Positions 10,651 through 22,261 of a stretch of 64,000 nt of DNA are shown here, one piece after another (the stretch's first letter is position 1; the number at the start of each line of letters is the position of its first letter). The position numbers were made by a program, and so were the translations under genes. The stretch is from Malaya genurostris. Lineage: Eukaryota; Arthropoda; Insecta; Diptera; Culicidae. The stretch is from contig NC_080571.1 in the NCBI RefSeq assembly GCF_030247185.1, positions 65,944,172 through 66,008,171 of the forward strand, in the 5' to 3' direction. The notes under the pieces are model-generated. The model was not told the DNA's origin, searched no databases, and saw only the letters and a program-made list of their open reading frames with translations.

Positions 10651-11902
10651 CACGGAACGACCGAAATTAGCTCTGCTCCTAATTCGTATTACTGTTTTTG
10701 AATTAGTTGATTTTAACAACAAAATTTCCAAAATAACTATAAAATTAGTTAAAATTGAGAATTTACTTTGCTGAAAAAAACTCTTATTTTTAGAGAATGT
10801 GTTCAGTTGGCGAATATTCTGGACACAAACCAGCAATATTTCAATCCAGTACGAAATTCTCATTGACAACAAATTTAGTTATTAAAATCAGAAAATTTGT
10901 TTCTATTTATCTATCACCATCATTACTGAAGGGCAGGACAAAGAAAACAAAAATGAAATTGGTTTTATTAACATGTTTATTAGATAAAAACTCATGAGAA
11001 GTGTCAAAGCAAAACAATCCATTAATGAGCTAAAAGGGACAGTCTTGTTGAAACTGCTTGCAAATTGTTTTGATGTGTTTAGCATGTGTTACGATATATC
11101 CATATATAAATTGCTAAACTGATATGTAAAAATGCCGTAAACTCTTAGTGGGAAGTGTATTTATTCAGAATTTGTGCGCATTTGAAGCGATTGTGCTTAA
11201 TAATGTTTTTACGTGGAACAGTGAAGTGAGTTTCGAATATTGCACTCTAATTGTATATGTCAAATGATGTTTTTTGTATCTTTCAACCTGCTGGGCTACG
11301 CTGTCCGGTGTACTACTTGTATTCGATTTTTGTTTTCCGAGTGCTCAAAGTTTTAAGTGAGATAGTAAATTTCGCGAAGTCGAATGAAGAAAACAGCAAT
11401 TGAAAAGAAAATTTTTCAAAAAGAAGTTTATGTTTCGCTTATGTCTTTTTCTCCAATACAACATCGTATTTATACCTGCCGATATAGCAAAGATAATCGT
11501 GACTGAAATTTTTTTCGATAGTCGTGTGCCATCTAGTGGCTAGTAGTCATTACGGTGTTAACGTTTTTTCGGTGACAGAGCGCCATATAGCTGCAAATGG
11601 CAGAAACCAATTCAACCATTTATGTTGGTTGAAAACAACGTTTTATTTCTCTAATTCAACTAAAAAATTAGTTGAATGGATAAGAAGCGTACCTTAGCTA
11701 AGAAATGACAGCACGTTAAATTGGTGAATTCAACTAAAAAAATAGCCATTTCAACAAATATTTTATTATTATTAAGGGAATTAGAATTAAAATATCTAAA
11801 TTAGCAAAAGTAAGATTTTTTTAGTTGTCTCAAAAAGTAACTAACTAAAATCAGAAAATCAACAAATTTTTTTGCCAAAATGCTGATTTCGGTCTTTCCG
11901 TG
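10651..11902. mobile_element. Non-autonomous element with CACGGAACGACCGAAAT ends
   Basis: The left end CACGGAACGACCGAAATTAG matches the reverse complement of the right end (CACGGAAAGACCGAAATCAG) with two changes in 20. Both subterminal zones repeat AATTAGTTGA-like motifs (10690-10760 and 11640-11850). There is no transposase. Length is 1252 bp. The target duplication is not resolved by eye. Confidence 0.6.
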
Positions 11903-13782
11903 CATAAAATAAATCGTTGTGTGAAAACCAAATTTGCTAATTTATATAATTTTTTTCTCTGTGTGTTCGAATTCCTGTTTACTTGATTTCCCAGTACACT
12001 CAGGCATCACTCAGGCGCTTCCTCGATGTATCAACGCTCGGTACGCGGAAACTCCAGCTCCCATTGGCTGTCAAATATCGCCAACGGTGGTGGAGTTACC
12101 AGGCTCCGGAAGCGTGTTTATTCCTTATTCCCAGAAGTTGATTGTCGTGGTGTTCCTTTGTTACTGCCATACTAATTGTAATCGTGCCAGATGTGAAACT
12201 TACCTGGTTCGCTACGCTCCTACGCATCGGTTTCCTTTACTGCCAATTTGTTTCAATACCTTCCTGTTACAACCTGTTAAATTCGCATTTATTCCTAACA
12301 AGCTTTCATTTTCAATGGCATGGTTTTGTTTTTTTTGGTCTCTCGTTGGTTCGAAACGTGTTTATTTGAATACTTTATGACAAGCTGCTGACCGGCGGCG
12401 GCCGTGGCGGGACAATTCCTTTGGAGCAACAAGCCGACAGGTACCTGATGCATGTAAAATCAGGAAAGTAAAAAAAATAACACACAGTTCCCTTCGCGTT
12501 CGTAGCCACATGTTGACCGCGTCTAGTGTTTTCTCGAAGAGCCGTTTTGTGGAACGTGCTCCGAATGCTGAAAGCGGTATTAATTTTGCATAACTACGAG
12601 ATTGTGGGGGCCGGTCCGTGATTTGTGGACACTAAGCATGCGATGACAAGCGGAAACGGAAATTTACGGAGGGGGGCGGGGGGACTGTCTACTCGACACC
12701 GGTGGGGATTAGGTAGGTGCACACAGGATCAAGGATGTCGAGATTCGAAGAGATTTGATTTGATTTATTTTCGGTGACGCTTTGGGAGTGCATGTTCGAG
12801 ACTGCTGAATGTGGGCTAGGTCGAACGGTTTTGGACGTTGAAGCAAGTTTGCGTTTTATTTGTGAGGGGATAAAACCTTTTCTGAATATTTATGACGTCC
12901 TTTTGGGCAACCAATTTCTATGGAGTCATAAAAAATCCTCATTGAATTATTTTTTTTACGTAAATGTGTCAGTTCATTGAAATCACTCGGATCGAGCTAG
13001 TGAGGGTTTACTGTTTTCGGTGTCGGCTTTTATTCCCAGAACATTATATTTTCCACTTGAAAAGTGCCGATTAAAATGTTCAATGCAGAGAGGAATGATA
13101 ACGACTTTCATGTTGCTGCTCGTAATGATGGCCAACAATGAATCAGTTAATGAATTGACTGACCGATTAACACGCCACTTGCACACATACACAAGCACAC
13201 CTAACCGGTTGGATGCTCTCCCTCTCTTCCCGCTCCCCGATCAACCGCAGAACGGGCTACCATCTGGACTGGGCGGCATACGGAAAAACTCGGTTGGAAT
13301 GAACGGGAAAATACTTCTCATAAACATAATGATTACATAATTAAATAGAGTATTATAGTATGTATACTCTCATAAAGACTCTCGTTGGAAGGAAAAAGTG
13401 CTACTGTGCGACGAGGTTTTGTTATAATTACAGGTTAAGATTGCCGAGTGTTTCTTTCGGTTCCATTCAAAATGAGGAATTCTGTGATTTTCTGTTGGTT
13501 TTTATCCCACCATGCCATGATTCTCACGACATGTTGTGATGGAATGCTGTACGGTTTTTTTTTGTAGTTTCCGCCGTGAACGACCTTCAGGAATGTTAAA
13601 TGCAATAAGTTTCATACGAGTCTTTTCTTTCGTGCTCTGGATTCATTTATCTTCGAAAAAACTCAATGGAATGGTATTATTACCGCTAGCAATACCACTC
13701 AAAACAGTTACTTGCCTGTTTTTCTGCTGATTTCTTTTTGAAGTAAGAGAAAATGTTTGAATGGTGCATTCGATAAAAATGG
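11903..13782. other. Non-repetitive stretch with a GC-richer core
   Basis: 12000-12740 is GC-richer than its surroundings, with a G-rich run at about 12660-12684. Frames at 11934-12380 and 13020-13340 lack recognisable domains, and I do not call them genes. It could be host regulatory or untranslated sequence; this is unproven. Confidence 0.35.
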
Positions 13783-14290
13783 CGTTGGCGGTTCAATGCA
13801 TAGGGTGCTGGTTTCACAAGCCAGTTGTTTTATGTTCGAGCCCCGACCTGGAAGGTTTCATAGAGTATTGTATTGTATTGGTAGTAGTATTGGAGTACTA
13901 GCCATGCAATGATTCTGTACTCTAGCAATCGGCTACGAAGTCGAAACAGAAAGGCCAAATTCCATAAAAGGAATGTAATCAGTTTTTTCAATGACTGAAT
14001 GGAAACATATATTGGAGAAGCCAAATAAATGAGAAAGTCACAGAAAAAATGATTTTTTGGAAAAAGATACGCTCAGAGACAGGACTCGAACCTGTGTTCT
14101 TATGCAATTCGTGCATACGAGTTATCATTTCGCCACCCCAAGCCTTGCGATAGACACGGCTCTACCACACGAATGGATTTGGCAAAGCGTTTATCGAACA
14201 TGGTCTAAATCCTAGACGCCTCACCACCGCTATCATATATCCAAACATCCTTTCTGTCACCGTGGAATGTAATGCCAAGATTCAGCTTTG
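13783..14290 (+). mobile_element. tRNA-derived SINE, interrupted
   Basis: The SINE runs from 13783 (GTTGGCGGTTCAATGCATAG, with B box GTTCGAGCCCC) to GGAATGTAAT at 13970-13979. It resumes at 14264 with the same GGAATGTAAT and its normal 3' end GCCAAGATTCAGCTTTGC. The 284 bp in between is a separate insertion. A TATTG slip repeat is present near 13868. Confidence 0.8.
13980..14263 (-). mobile_element. Second tRNA-like retroelement nested in the SINE
   Basis: This 284-bp insertion is flanked by the 10-bp duplication GGAATGTAAT (13970-13979 and 14264-14273). On the minus strand it contains a tRNA-like segment (about 14083-14152): TGGCGAAATGATAACTCG as A-box region and GGTTCGAGTCC as B box, with an anticodon-arm-like CGTATGCACGAATTGCAT. 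It is not a functional tRNA gene because the acceptor stem does not pair. The core resembles the one at 30238-30300. Confidence 0.7.
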
Positions 14291-14472
14291 CGAGAAAAAT
14301 GGCACACCAAAAATTTTTACAATAAGTAGAACAGCTGTAAATTCTTCAGATTCGAGATTTGATGTGGTTGTGCTTATATGTGATTTGATGTGGATGTGAT
14401 TATATCAAATTCAATAATAATTGTGATACAAACGTTTCAAAATCTGTTACGATTTTGTTCCTAGAGTCTTTT

Positions 14473-15998
14473 TGTCGTGAATACGACTTACTTTACTATG
14501 GGGTGCCTTTTCAAAATTTACCCTCTGAGAGAGTGATAAGTTTTTGATCGTGAATATCTCTTGTTGTATCTAACGAATCAACATAATTTTAGCTACATGC
14601 CATCGGAAATATGATCACAATTTTATGATAAAATTTTCAGTTGTGTGACATAATCTCAAATAGTTCAAAATTAAACTTTTCTGAAATGTTTGGTATAAAC
14701 GAGTATCAAAGAGGATAATTCATATGGCGCGTTTGCCTTTCTCGTATTTTGAAAGCTCATAGCTCAGTGATCTGTGGAAGGATTTATATAATCTAACTAC
14801 CAATAGAATCGAAATTTTTCAACTTAAACGTGTATAGCAAAAGCATTGAAGTATTTCAATAGTACACTATTGAAAAACCTATCTCATTTGACCCATGTCA
14901 ACACCAGCCAATCAGAACGCGTTCTGAGGAAGAGAAGAAAATAGCTGCTGCTGTACAACAAATCGTTCAAGAAAAATGTTCCGAAAAGTGGTGAATATCG
15001 TAGTGAGTTCCTCAATTTGGTCCTTCTGAATACTAGAAACGAATCCCTACAGCATATTGATAGTTTCTTTCAATAAATTATGCAAATCCGAAATGAAATA
15101 ATCGACATTAAAATTCTATATGCGGCTTTTTTATAGCCGTTAGGACCGCCCATTAGTGAAAAAGCTACAAACGAATTCACATAAAAGGAAATCTCTTAAC
15201 AAAAATCGAATCAGTTTGGATTCTATTGCCACTGCGAGCAGATGTGTTTTGTGTCGTCTGCACCAGAGATGCCAGGTCATTTTTTCAAAAATCTGTGGTC
15301 CAATCCAAAACCTGTCTGTGAAAATCTGTGACCGTTTTCCGTACCCCAATAGCAGGTCAAAATCAAATTTGGTGAACCAAATAAAAAAAAAAGGTCTCAC
15401 CACCCATTTTCCGTAAAAAAGGGTCTCACTACCAACACGCTGTTACTTTTTGGTTTTCAACTGAACTGTACTCGATTTCCAAAATCTGTGAAAATCTGGG
15501 ATTTATTCAAGAATCTGTGAAAATCTGTGATCATTTTCAAAAATCTGTGAAAATCTGTGTCAGTTTTAAAATCTGTGCAGAAAACTCAAAATCTGTGAAA
15601 CACAGATTAATCTGTGAACCTGACATCCCTGGTCTGCACAGCTAGTTTCGCTTTCGACAAGAGCAATTACGTCACAGCTGCCAGTCATTAGCATTGGAAA
15701 AAAAACAACGGTGGAGAGCATTGCACAATATCAGCCTAATGGCTCTAAAAGTTTTCTAAATAACTATTAGAATTTGTTGTTCGCAAATCGTAAGGAAATA
15801 TCCTCAGTTTACTGCAAATCAAGAACAGTTTGCTTAGATTTGTGCACTTTTCGCTGTGTGAAATTCACAGTAATCGAGATCAAGTGAAGCTTTCTTTGTT
15901 TTTGCGAAAAATGTGAAAAAGGGGAATGCGTGCATAATTCATACAATTGATATTCGGAAGTGTTAAGGAACACGTCAGTTGTTTTCGTATTCACGACA
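14473..15998. mobile_element. Family F element, complete copy with MITE insertion
   Basis: It starts TGTCGTGAATACGACTTAC and ends with TATTCACGACA, so both termini are present. The first ~1.1 kb is nearly identical to the left arm at 1-880. It lacks the large second arm of the 1-2998 copy, and so is a shorter structural form. It is interrupted at 15264-15631 by a hAT-type MITE. The ~45 bp beyond 15998 also recur at about 37735-37780, so the true right boundary may lie further out. Confidence 0.75.
15264..15631. mobile_element. hAT-type MITE with 8-bp target duplication
   Basis: A 368-bp element with ends CAGAGATGCCAGG / CCTGACATCCCTG and a perfect 8-bp duplication GTCTGCAC at 15256-15263 and 15632-15639. 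The interior is made of AAAATCTGTGAAAATCTGTG repeats. The empty site GTCTGCACAGCTAGTTTCGC can be read in the paralogous F arm at 1353-1372 (minus strand). An 8-bp duplication and CAGNGATG ends point to the hAT superfamily. Confidence 0.9.
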
Positions 15999-16563
15999 TC
16001 CAGTTATGTCTCTGACATTACCCACCCGCCTTTTTGTTATGATTTTTGTTATTTTAACAGCTTACCAGCCAAAAATATTTCAAAATTTGTTACAAAATAT
16101 TTCTGAAATAAATTACTCCAGTTGTTATAATTCTGTTATTTCCACATGATCGGGGAGCTATCAGTTGAAGTAAAAGTAATAAATATAACTTGTTCTTTTG
16201 CTTACTGTATTGCACTTATCATACTATTTATTAACATTTTTTCGGTGCTAAACAAACTTTCTATTTGTCGAATTTTGGAATGGTTTGTCTGTAGAATGAA
16301 ATTTAATTACTTATCAGAAAATAAATATCGAAATTTCAAATTTCGACTAAAAGTTTTGACAGTTTACGGCAAGGTGCAGAGCGCTTAGTATATGCACTTT
16401 TAATTCATAAACAATTTATAAAAATGACAATTTTATTTTACATGCTAACTTTCCCTGAGAGAAAAGATAATGCTAATTTAAATTCAATGTCATGAACACC
16501 ATGAAAAAATATCGCAATCAAAGTAATTTGTAATACACCGTTCATTTCATTTCAATTTTGTTC
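15999..16563. other. No recognised gene
   Basis: The first ~45 bp (CATCCAGTTATGTCTCTGACATTAC, given here only as a landmark in two parts: CATCCAGTTATG and CTCTGACATTAC) recur near 37740. The rest is AT-rich with a short frame at 16146-16388 lacking recognisable features. Confidence 0.35.
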
Positions 16564-16565
16564 TA

Positions 16566-17490
16566 AAGGGTGATTTTTTAAGAGCTTGAGAACTTTTTTA
16601 AACAATAAAACGCATAAAATTTGCAAAATCTCATCGGTTCTTTATTTTAAACGTTAGATTGGTACATGACATTTACTTTTTGAAGATAATTTCATTTAAA
16701 TGTTGACCGCGGCTGCGTCTTAGGTGGTCCATTCGGAAAATCCGCTTTTTTATCGACAAATTTTGTTCAGCGATGAGGCTCATTTCTGGTTGAATGGCTA
16801 CGTAAATAAGCAAAATTGCCGCATTTGGAGTGAAGAGCAACCAGAAGCCGATCAAGAACTGCCCATGCATCCCGAAAAATGCACTGTTTGGTGTGGTTTG
16901 TACGCTGGTGGAAGCATTGGACCGTATTTTTTCAAAGATGCTGTTGGACGCAACGTTACAGTGAATGGCGATCGCTATCGTTCGATGCTAACAAACTTTT
17001 TGTTGCCAAAAATGGAAGAACTGAACTTGGTTGACATGTGGTTTCAACAAGATGGCGCTACATGCCACACAGCTCGCGATTCTATGGCCATTTTGAGGGA
17101 AAACTTCGGAGAACAATTCATCTCAAGAAATGGACCGGTAAGTTGGCCACCAAGATCATGCGATTTGACGCCTTTAGACTATTTTTTGTGGGGCTACGTC
17201 AAGTCTAAAGTCTACAGAAATAAGCCAGCAACTATTCCAGCTTTGGAAGACAACATTTCCGAAGAAATTCGGGCTATTCCGGCCGAAATGCTCGAAAAAG
17301 TTGCCCAAAATTGGACTTTCCGAATGGACCACCTAAGACGCAGCCGCGGTCAACATTTAAATGAAATTATCTTCAAAAAGTAAATGTCATGTACCAATCT
17401 AACGTTTAAAATAAAGAACCGATGAGATTTTGCAAATTTTATGCGTTTTATTGTTTAAAAAAGTTCTCAAGCTCTTAAAAAATCACCCTT
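16566..17490 (+). mobile_element. DD41D Tc1/mariner element with rebuilt left end
   Basis: TA duplications at 16564-16565 and 17491-17492 flank a 925-bp element starting AAGGGTGATTTTTTAAGAGC. The two arms, 16566-16739 and 17317-17490, are perfect inverted repeats over all 174 bp. The right arm includes the last codons of the transposase, so the left arm carries the same codons backwards and the transposase N-terminus is missing. This is an aberrant derivative in which one end has been copied onto the other. Confidence 0.88.
16724..17383 (+). pseudogene. DD41D transposase, N-terminus lost
   Basis: The 219-codon frame keeps the whole catalytic core: first Asp in ILFSDEAHFWLNG, second Asp in WFQQDGATCHTA, third Asp in CDLTPLDYFLWG, 41 residues after the second. 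That spacing marks the DD41D (rosa-like) group of IS630/Tc1/mariner. The N-terminal DNA-binding helices are gone, because sequence before about residue 5 belongs to the inverted left arm. There is no ATG start; the frame opens at GTG. The C-terminus (MDHLRRSRGQHLNEIIFKK) is intact and is duplicated in antisense at 16683-16740. The core has no internal stops, so the event is recent, but a functional protein is unlikely. Confidence 0.88.
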
Positions 17491-17492
17491 TA

Positions 17493-18371
17493 TATATCAG
17501 AGGTGATCTGCCAAACATTGACTTCACAGCCTATAGGTTTCGTCTTTTCAGCACTATTTATAATATTCACGAGTAAAGTTAAATACTATTTCATAACTCT
17601 TGAAAGTGAAGACGCTAGGTCTAAAAGAGGGTAATTCTACATTATTTATAGGCGATATTTACTTTCGTAAAAAACACATTTAAATATGAAAATGTTCACA
17701 CCTTCATGTGGGCATCATGCTCAATTAGTTTTGACATTTCACTTCTGGGTGCACGCTGAACGCAAACTATTAAACATGACTGAACTAACTTTTTCGATTT
17801 GTATTGAATTCGTTAAAGTGATCCATTTTGATATATAATATATTTGATGAAACACAACATAAGAATTAATCGTAAAACGAGTTTTTATTGTTCCAAATAG
17901 ATATTTCTGCAATTATTTTATTCAATTACGCAGAATTTATACTGCCAAAAAGGGCATAGTCAGACAGATTAAGGTCATGTAAATAGAAATGCTTAACGCC
18001 AAAACAATGCTCTCCGAGTGAAGTATAGTATTTTTTTCACACTTCCAAGCAAATAGAGTGAAGTGTCAAATAAGGTTCATCAGTAACATACATAAAAATC
18101 AATTAGAAGTTTGCAAGTGCTGCTTGATGCCCTGTGAACATTTTGCTGATATATTTCATTATGGGAGTTTCGATCTAGCAGTGCATTTCAAAATCATTGA
18201 GTTTAATCTTGAAATTAAAAACTACGTTACAAAAACAGGGTATTTTACCGTATTTTTTCAAGCATTCCAATCTTCCCAAATGAAAAGGACTGACAGTCAG
18301 TTGTTTTTCGCAATGGTCATTTCATATAAAGACATTTATAAAAATTTTATCGTTGATTGATTACGCAATTT
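17493..18371. other. No recognised feature
   Basis: AT-rich sequence. The frame at 18058-18360 (100 codons) has a few cysteines near its start but no recognisable domain; not called. Confidence 0.35.
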
Positions 18372-18976
18372 TCAGGAGTCTCGGTTGTTTGTGAATTTCT
18401 TGAACAACACAATGGGCCGTGTGAATAAAACGTAGTAAGCTTGAATTTGGGTAGTAAATGCTACATGTGGAACACGTTCTTAGTGTCAGTAGGATACATA
18501 GTACTAGCCATGCAATGATTCTGTACACTAAGAATTGGCTGCGAAGTCTGTTTAAACAGAAAGGCCAAATTCCACAAAAGGAATGTAATGCCAAGACTTT
18601 GCTTTTGGATCACGTTCCTGTCAAAAGCAGAGACTTTACTACACAACAAAGTTCGAACATGTTGTATTTACTACAATTTTTCGGTAGGTAGCTCCAAAGG
18701 TTGCTACTCGTGTGTTTGCTGATAAAGTGAAGTAGAAAAATTAAACAAAGTGGCATTTTTGCAGCAGTAAGTACTTTTCTTGCTTTGTGCATACTTATTC
18801 CAGCTTTTCCGGCTCCGATTCGATACGGCATACAATAAATGCTCAAATTCATACCAAACGTGTTTTACTCTGTGGACTATGTTTTTGAGAAGATACTACA
18901 AACAACAGACTTTACTACATTTTATTCATACGACCCAACATATTGTTATAAACTACCCGAGACTATTCCGAGTCAA
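18372..18976. mobile_element. Diverged inverted-repeat element containing a SINE piece
   Basis: 18403-18436 (CAATGGGCCGTGTGAATAAA, then ACGTAGTAA) matches the reverse complement of 18907-18945 (TTTACTACATTTTATTCATA). Outer parts share GTCTCGG/CCGAGAC. The arms are about 75 bp and clearly diverged. A truncated SINE lies between them. Superfamily unknown. Confidence 0.45.
18483..18610 (+). mobile_element. 5'-truncated tRNA-SINE body
   Basis: The body and 3' end match the SINEs at 5873 and 36052 (GCCATGCAATGATTCTGTAC and CACAAAAGGAATGTAATGCC), but the tRNA-like head is absent. Non-autonomous and without a promoter. Confidence 0.7.
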
Positions 18977-19064
18977 AAGTTCTTTCCTTTTTGCGCGGCA
19001 AATTTCGAAACGACACCCATACTAGTATGAAGCTGAGTTCTACATACCAATATTTATATTTCTG

Positions 19065-20115
19065 CTTTGCGAGCAAGCATTACCAGTCATCGAATGTGTT
19101 ATTGGCGACTCAAACTTTTATTTGCGCGCTCGTTTGGTACGAAGTTCACACTGCGAACGGTTCACTAATGTGATTATTTTCACTGAAGTGAATATAGTGA
19201 ATATAGTTGAATAATTCTTATAGTTCTTTCGTAAACAATTATAAAGGGCCGAAGGGTATAATGAATTTTCTCCACCGTTGTTCATATTCGAGTGCATTTT
19301 GCTGCAATGCAAACGACTTGTAGTTGAATGCTGATATAATTGCTCTTGTTCGAATCGAAACTCACACGGCGAACGGTGCACAAGATAAATTTCTCTGTAA
19401 TTTTCTCACTTCGTGAACTGCGAGTGGCGTACAAAGGCAATATGGAAAATGTCGATTAGGTAATACCAAAAGAAGGAAAATATCATAGTAATTATTTGCG
19501 AAAAATGGTTGAGGGCTCTATAAAGAATCGATTGATTAAGTCACTTCGATGCTCCACAATATTGATATAATTTCCCTCTAATGTACAACAATGCAGGGAC
19601 TGCAGAATATTCCTTCTCCATTTGAAACTGCCATTTTAAACTGGATGCTATATTCATGAACTGAGCTTTTGATGTTATAACAGAGCTCTGGAACTAAACT
19701 AAACCGAAATGAGGTGCTTAAGATGCACTTGTTTTACTTCCTGCTCAGTTAACTGCGCAGGCGAACGAACTTTATCACGTGTTAACCTCTCCAGAAAGTA
19801 TACAAAAAAGTAGCAATAAAATATCGCGTCTTACATCAAAGCCGTCGTCCCAGGGATGAGAAAAGCAAACATTCGCCATGAGTTTTCCTCTTTGTTGTTC
19901 GTTGATACCAAACTTTTTACAAAAATTTAAATTTTGAAATATTTGTGATTATACCATACAACTGAAAATGTTATCATGTATTCCGATGGCATGTAGCAAA
20001 AATTAGTTTGATATGTTGGATGCTACAAGAGATATTCACGATAAAAAACTTATCACTCTCCTAGAAGGTAAATTCTGCAAAGGCGCCCCATAGTTAAGTA
20101 AGACGTATTCACGTG
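19065..20115. repeat. Old family F copy
   Basis: 19861-20115 aligns with the F right end at 2735-2998 (GGCATGTAGCAAAAATTA; GAGATATTCACGATAAAAAA; CGCCCCATAGTTAAGTAAG) and ends GACGTATTCACG. 19065-19420 matches the internal segment with ACTCGTTTGGTGCGAA-like and GCAATGCAAACGAC motifs. It is diverged, with deletions in between. Confidence 0.65.
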
Positions 20116-22261
20116 AAAATGATGGTTTAGAAAACAATAACAATGGATTAGTTGTGCTAAATTTCAATCAATAAAATTCAGGAAAATAATTATTATTAAA
20201 GTTGTTTTACGATCGTGGACAATTCCGTAACTCTGTTGTGTTACTTCTTTCAGCTTGGTACCAAGAGATAGTTCTAAAAATGCTGATCGGGCTGAATAAT
20301 TATCAACATAACGGGTAATAAGATAGCAAATGTTTTTTTAGAAATTTTCAAATTTTTCAGCTGAATCAATCCCGAAGTATCCAGAATTCATTTGTTCTGA
20401 CTTCATCTGAATGGGAACATGTGAACACAAAAACCTTTCATTTTCGTCTCGATGTGCTGGTGTCCTTCGTCAGGGTCCAACATTGACCCTGACCCTTTTG
20501 AGATACTCGAGCATGCTCTCCGGGTACATCGAGCATACACGTAGACCCATTTTCTGCTTTTCGTTTTCCCCTGTAATCATAAGTCATTTGTGGAAACCGT
20601 CCTGCAGAACTTGGGTACTGGCTACAGGCTACAGGCGAAGTAGACGACAGCAAAAGCGGATGCATATTTTTGCCCACTTCATTTTATGTGCGTTGCAACC
20701 GCAAACCGCTCCACCGCTCCATTCCATTCTCCGGGAAGACGCGTTGGTTTCGGGGGGGGGGGGGGGTTTCCTGGGGTAGGAGGTTTCGGAATGGTGGCCG
20801 AGTTCGCAGTCAGTCAGTGGGCCTTGGTGCAATTTATGCTTCGGTTTTCACTGGCGTCGTTGTGTTTTGCTTTTCTTCATAATTCTTAGCTTTGTTGTAT
20901 CCCACGCTCACTGCCCGCTACTACTGTAGTTTTCGAGATCTTCACTTTATTTCACGTAAAACGGTCTGCAGATTCTGTCTGCCGTGAAATGCATTGCACT
21001 AGGCAATTGATATCCTATAGTTGCGAGTGTCTCAGCACATTCGGATAGATACCTTGCCTTCCTGGAATGACATTTAAATTGAATTGAATAGTCATCCAGC
21101 GGAAGAAATGGCCGCGTTCGGTGACTATGTGGTTCTCGTAATTCCCATCGTACTATTTTTTTTCGAACGAAAAAATCAGCGACAGCGACAAAGAAAATCT
21201 GCAGACGGAGAAAACACAGAAAAAGGAAGTAGAGTCCATTTACGCTAATCCCTTCAGCACGCAGACCGGGATGCGAACATGTGCAACGACGCCAGAAGAC
21301 CTTAACCTTTATACAGAGCGGAATTCGTTCCGAGTGCCGCTGGTGTGGCCCTAGAGGCGGAGGCATTTCAAGGTCAGAAAGTGCATCTGCCTTTTGGTTT
21401 CTCATCCTGCAATTTGTTTGCCATCTATTGCGCCATTTTTTTCTGCTGCTTGCTTACTGTGCATTTAGGTACGCAAAGTTTTTTTGTTGTTGTTCGGTGT
21501 TGTTTTTTTTAAGTGTGTTTGTACAGCATGTGCATTTGCTACAAGGTACAGCTCGACAGTTGCAACCACGAGGTTTTTCAACTTACCGGCTTGAAGAAGA
21601 CTTTCAAGTATTCCGGTTTGTTAAATGACACGGATGTTCTAGTGAAGGGGGGAAAACGCTGCACGTAAGCCGCTTGGGCACTTTTGGTGAGTTCAAATTT
21701 CACACGAGGGTGTTAGAATGATTTGTTTTATGCACTATCCACTGAACAAACAGGTTTGAGTAATTATGGAAAAAAAGTTTTTGAAATATGTGTTTAGATC
21801 AGGCTAAGGTCAGAACAGGATGTGTCAGGCACGGTGACACATTCAACCGAGTTGAACATAAATGTCGATAATGAATGATTCGGTTTCCTCGTGTAGATAT
21901 GACTGATTCAATCATTTGTTCGACCGTACGTTGTGTTTTTCCAATTCGATTGAGCGATCCACTTCAGCAGAAATTAACCAGAACCACAGGATGCATAAAC
22001 TGCAGAGATTAGTGTTCTAATTTAATTTTTCATGTTCATAGCTTGACAGCCAAACTACTAATAACTTTATTATAACATACCTAATTCATTTTACCTTCAA
22101 AGTATCTAAATTCACCTAACAGTGTGAATCAGCAGAAAATGGAATTCCATGTTATAGAAATTTATCGTGCCAGAAGTAGTTCGAATTAGCTTTGTTTGAA
22201 TTTGACGCTTTCTGTTCCAACGGACTTCGCTGTCGATTCTGAGCACATAGAATCATTACAT
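20116..22261. other. GC-richer non-repetitive island
   Basis: 20410-21700 is clearly richer in GC than the window average and shows no repeat-family match. Overlapping frames on both strands (20411-20779 plus, 20947-21405 minus, 21281-21628 plus) carry no domain I recognise. A possible host promoter or untranslated exon region; unproven. 21700-22260 is AT-rich and featureless. Confidence 0.35.
20751..20766. repeat. Poly-G run
   Basis: About 16 consecutive G residues inside the GC-richer island. This is an outlier in an AT-rich genome, prone to G-quadruplex formation and length error. Confidence 0.85.

Noticed and set aside
14083..14152. Possible functional tRNA gene on the minus strand
   Set aside because: A and B boxes are present but the acceptor stem does not close, and the segment lies inside a retroelement with its own target duplication.
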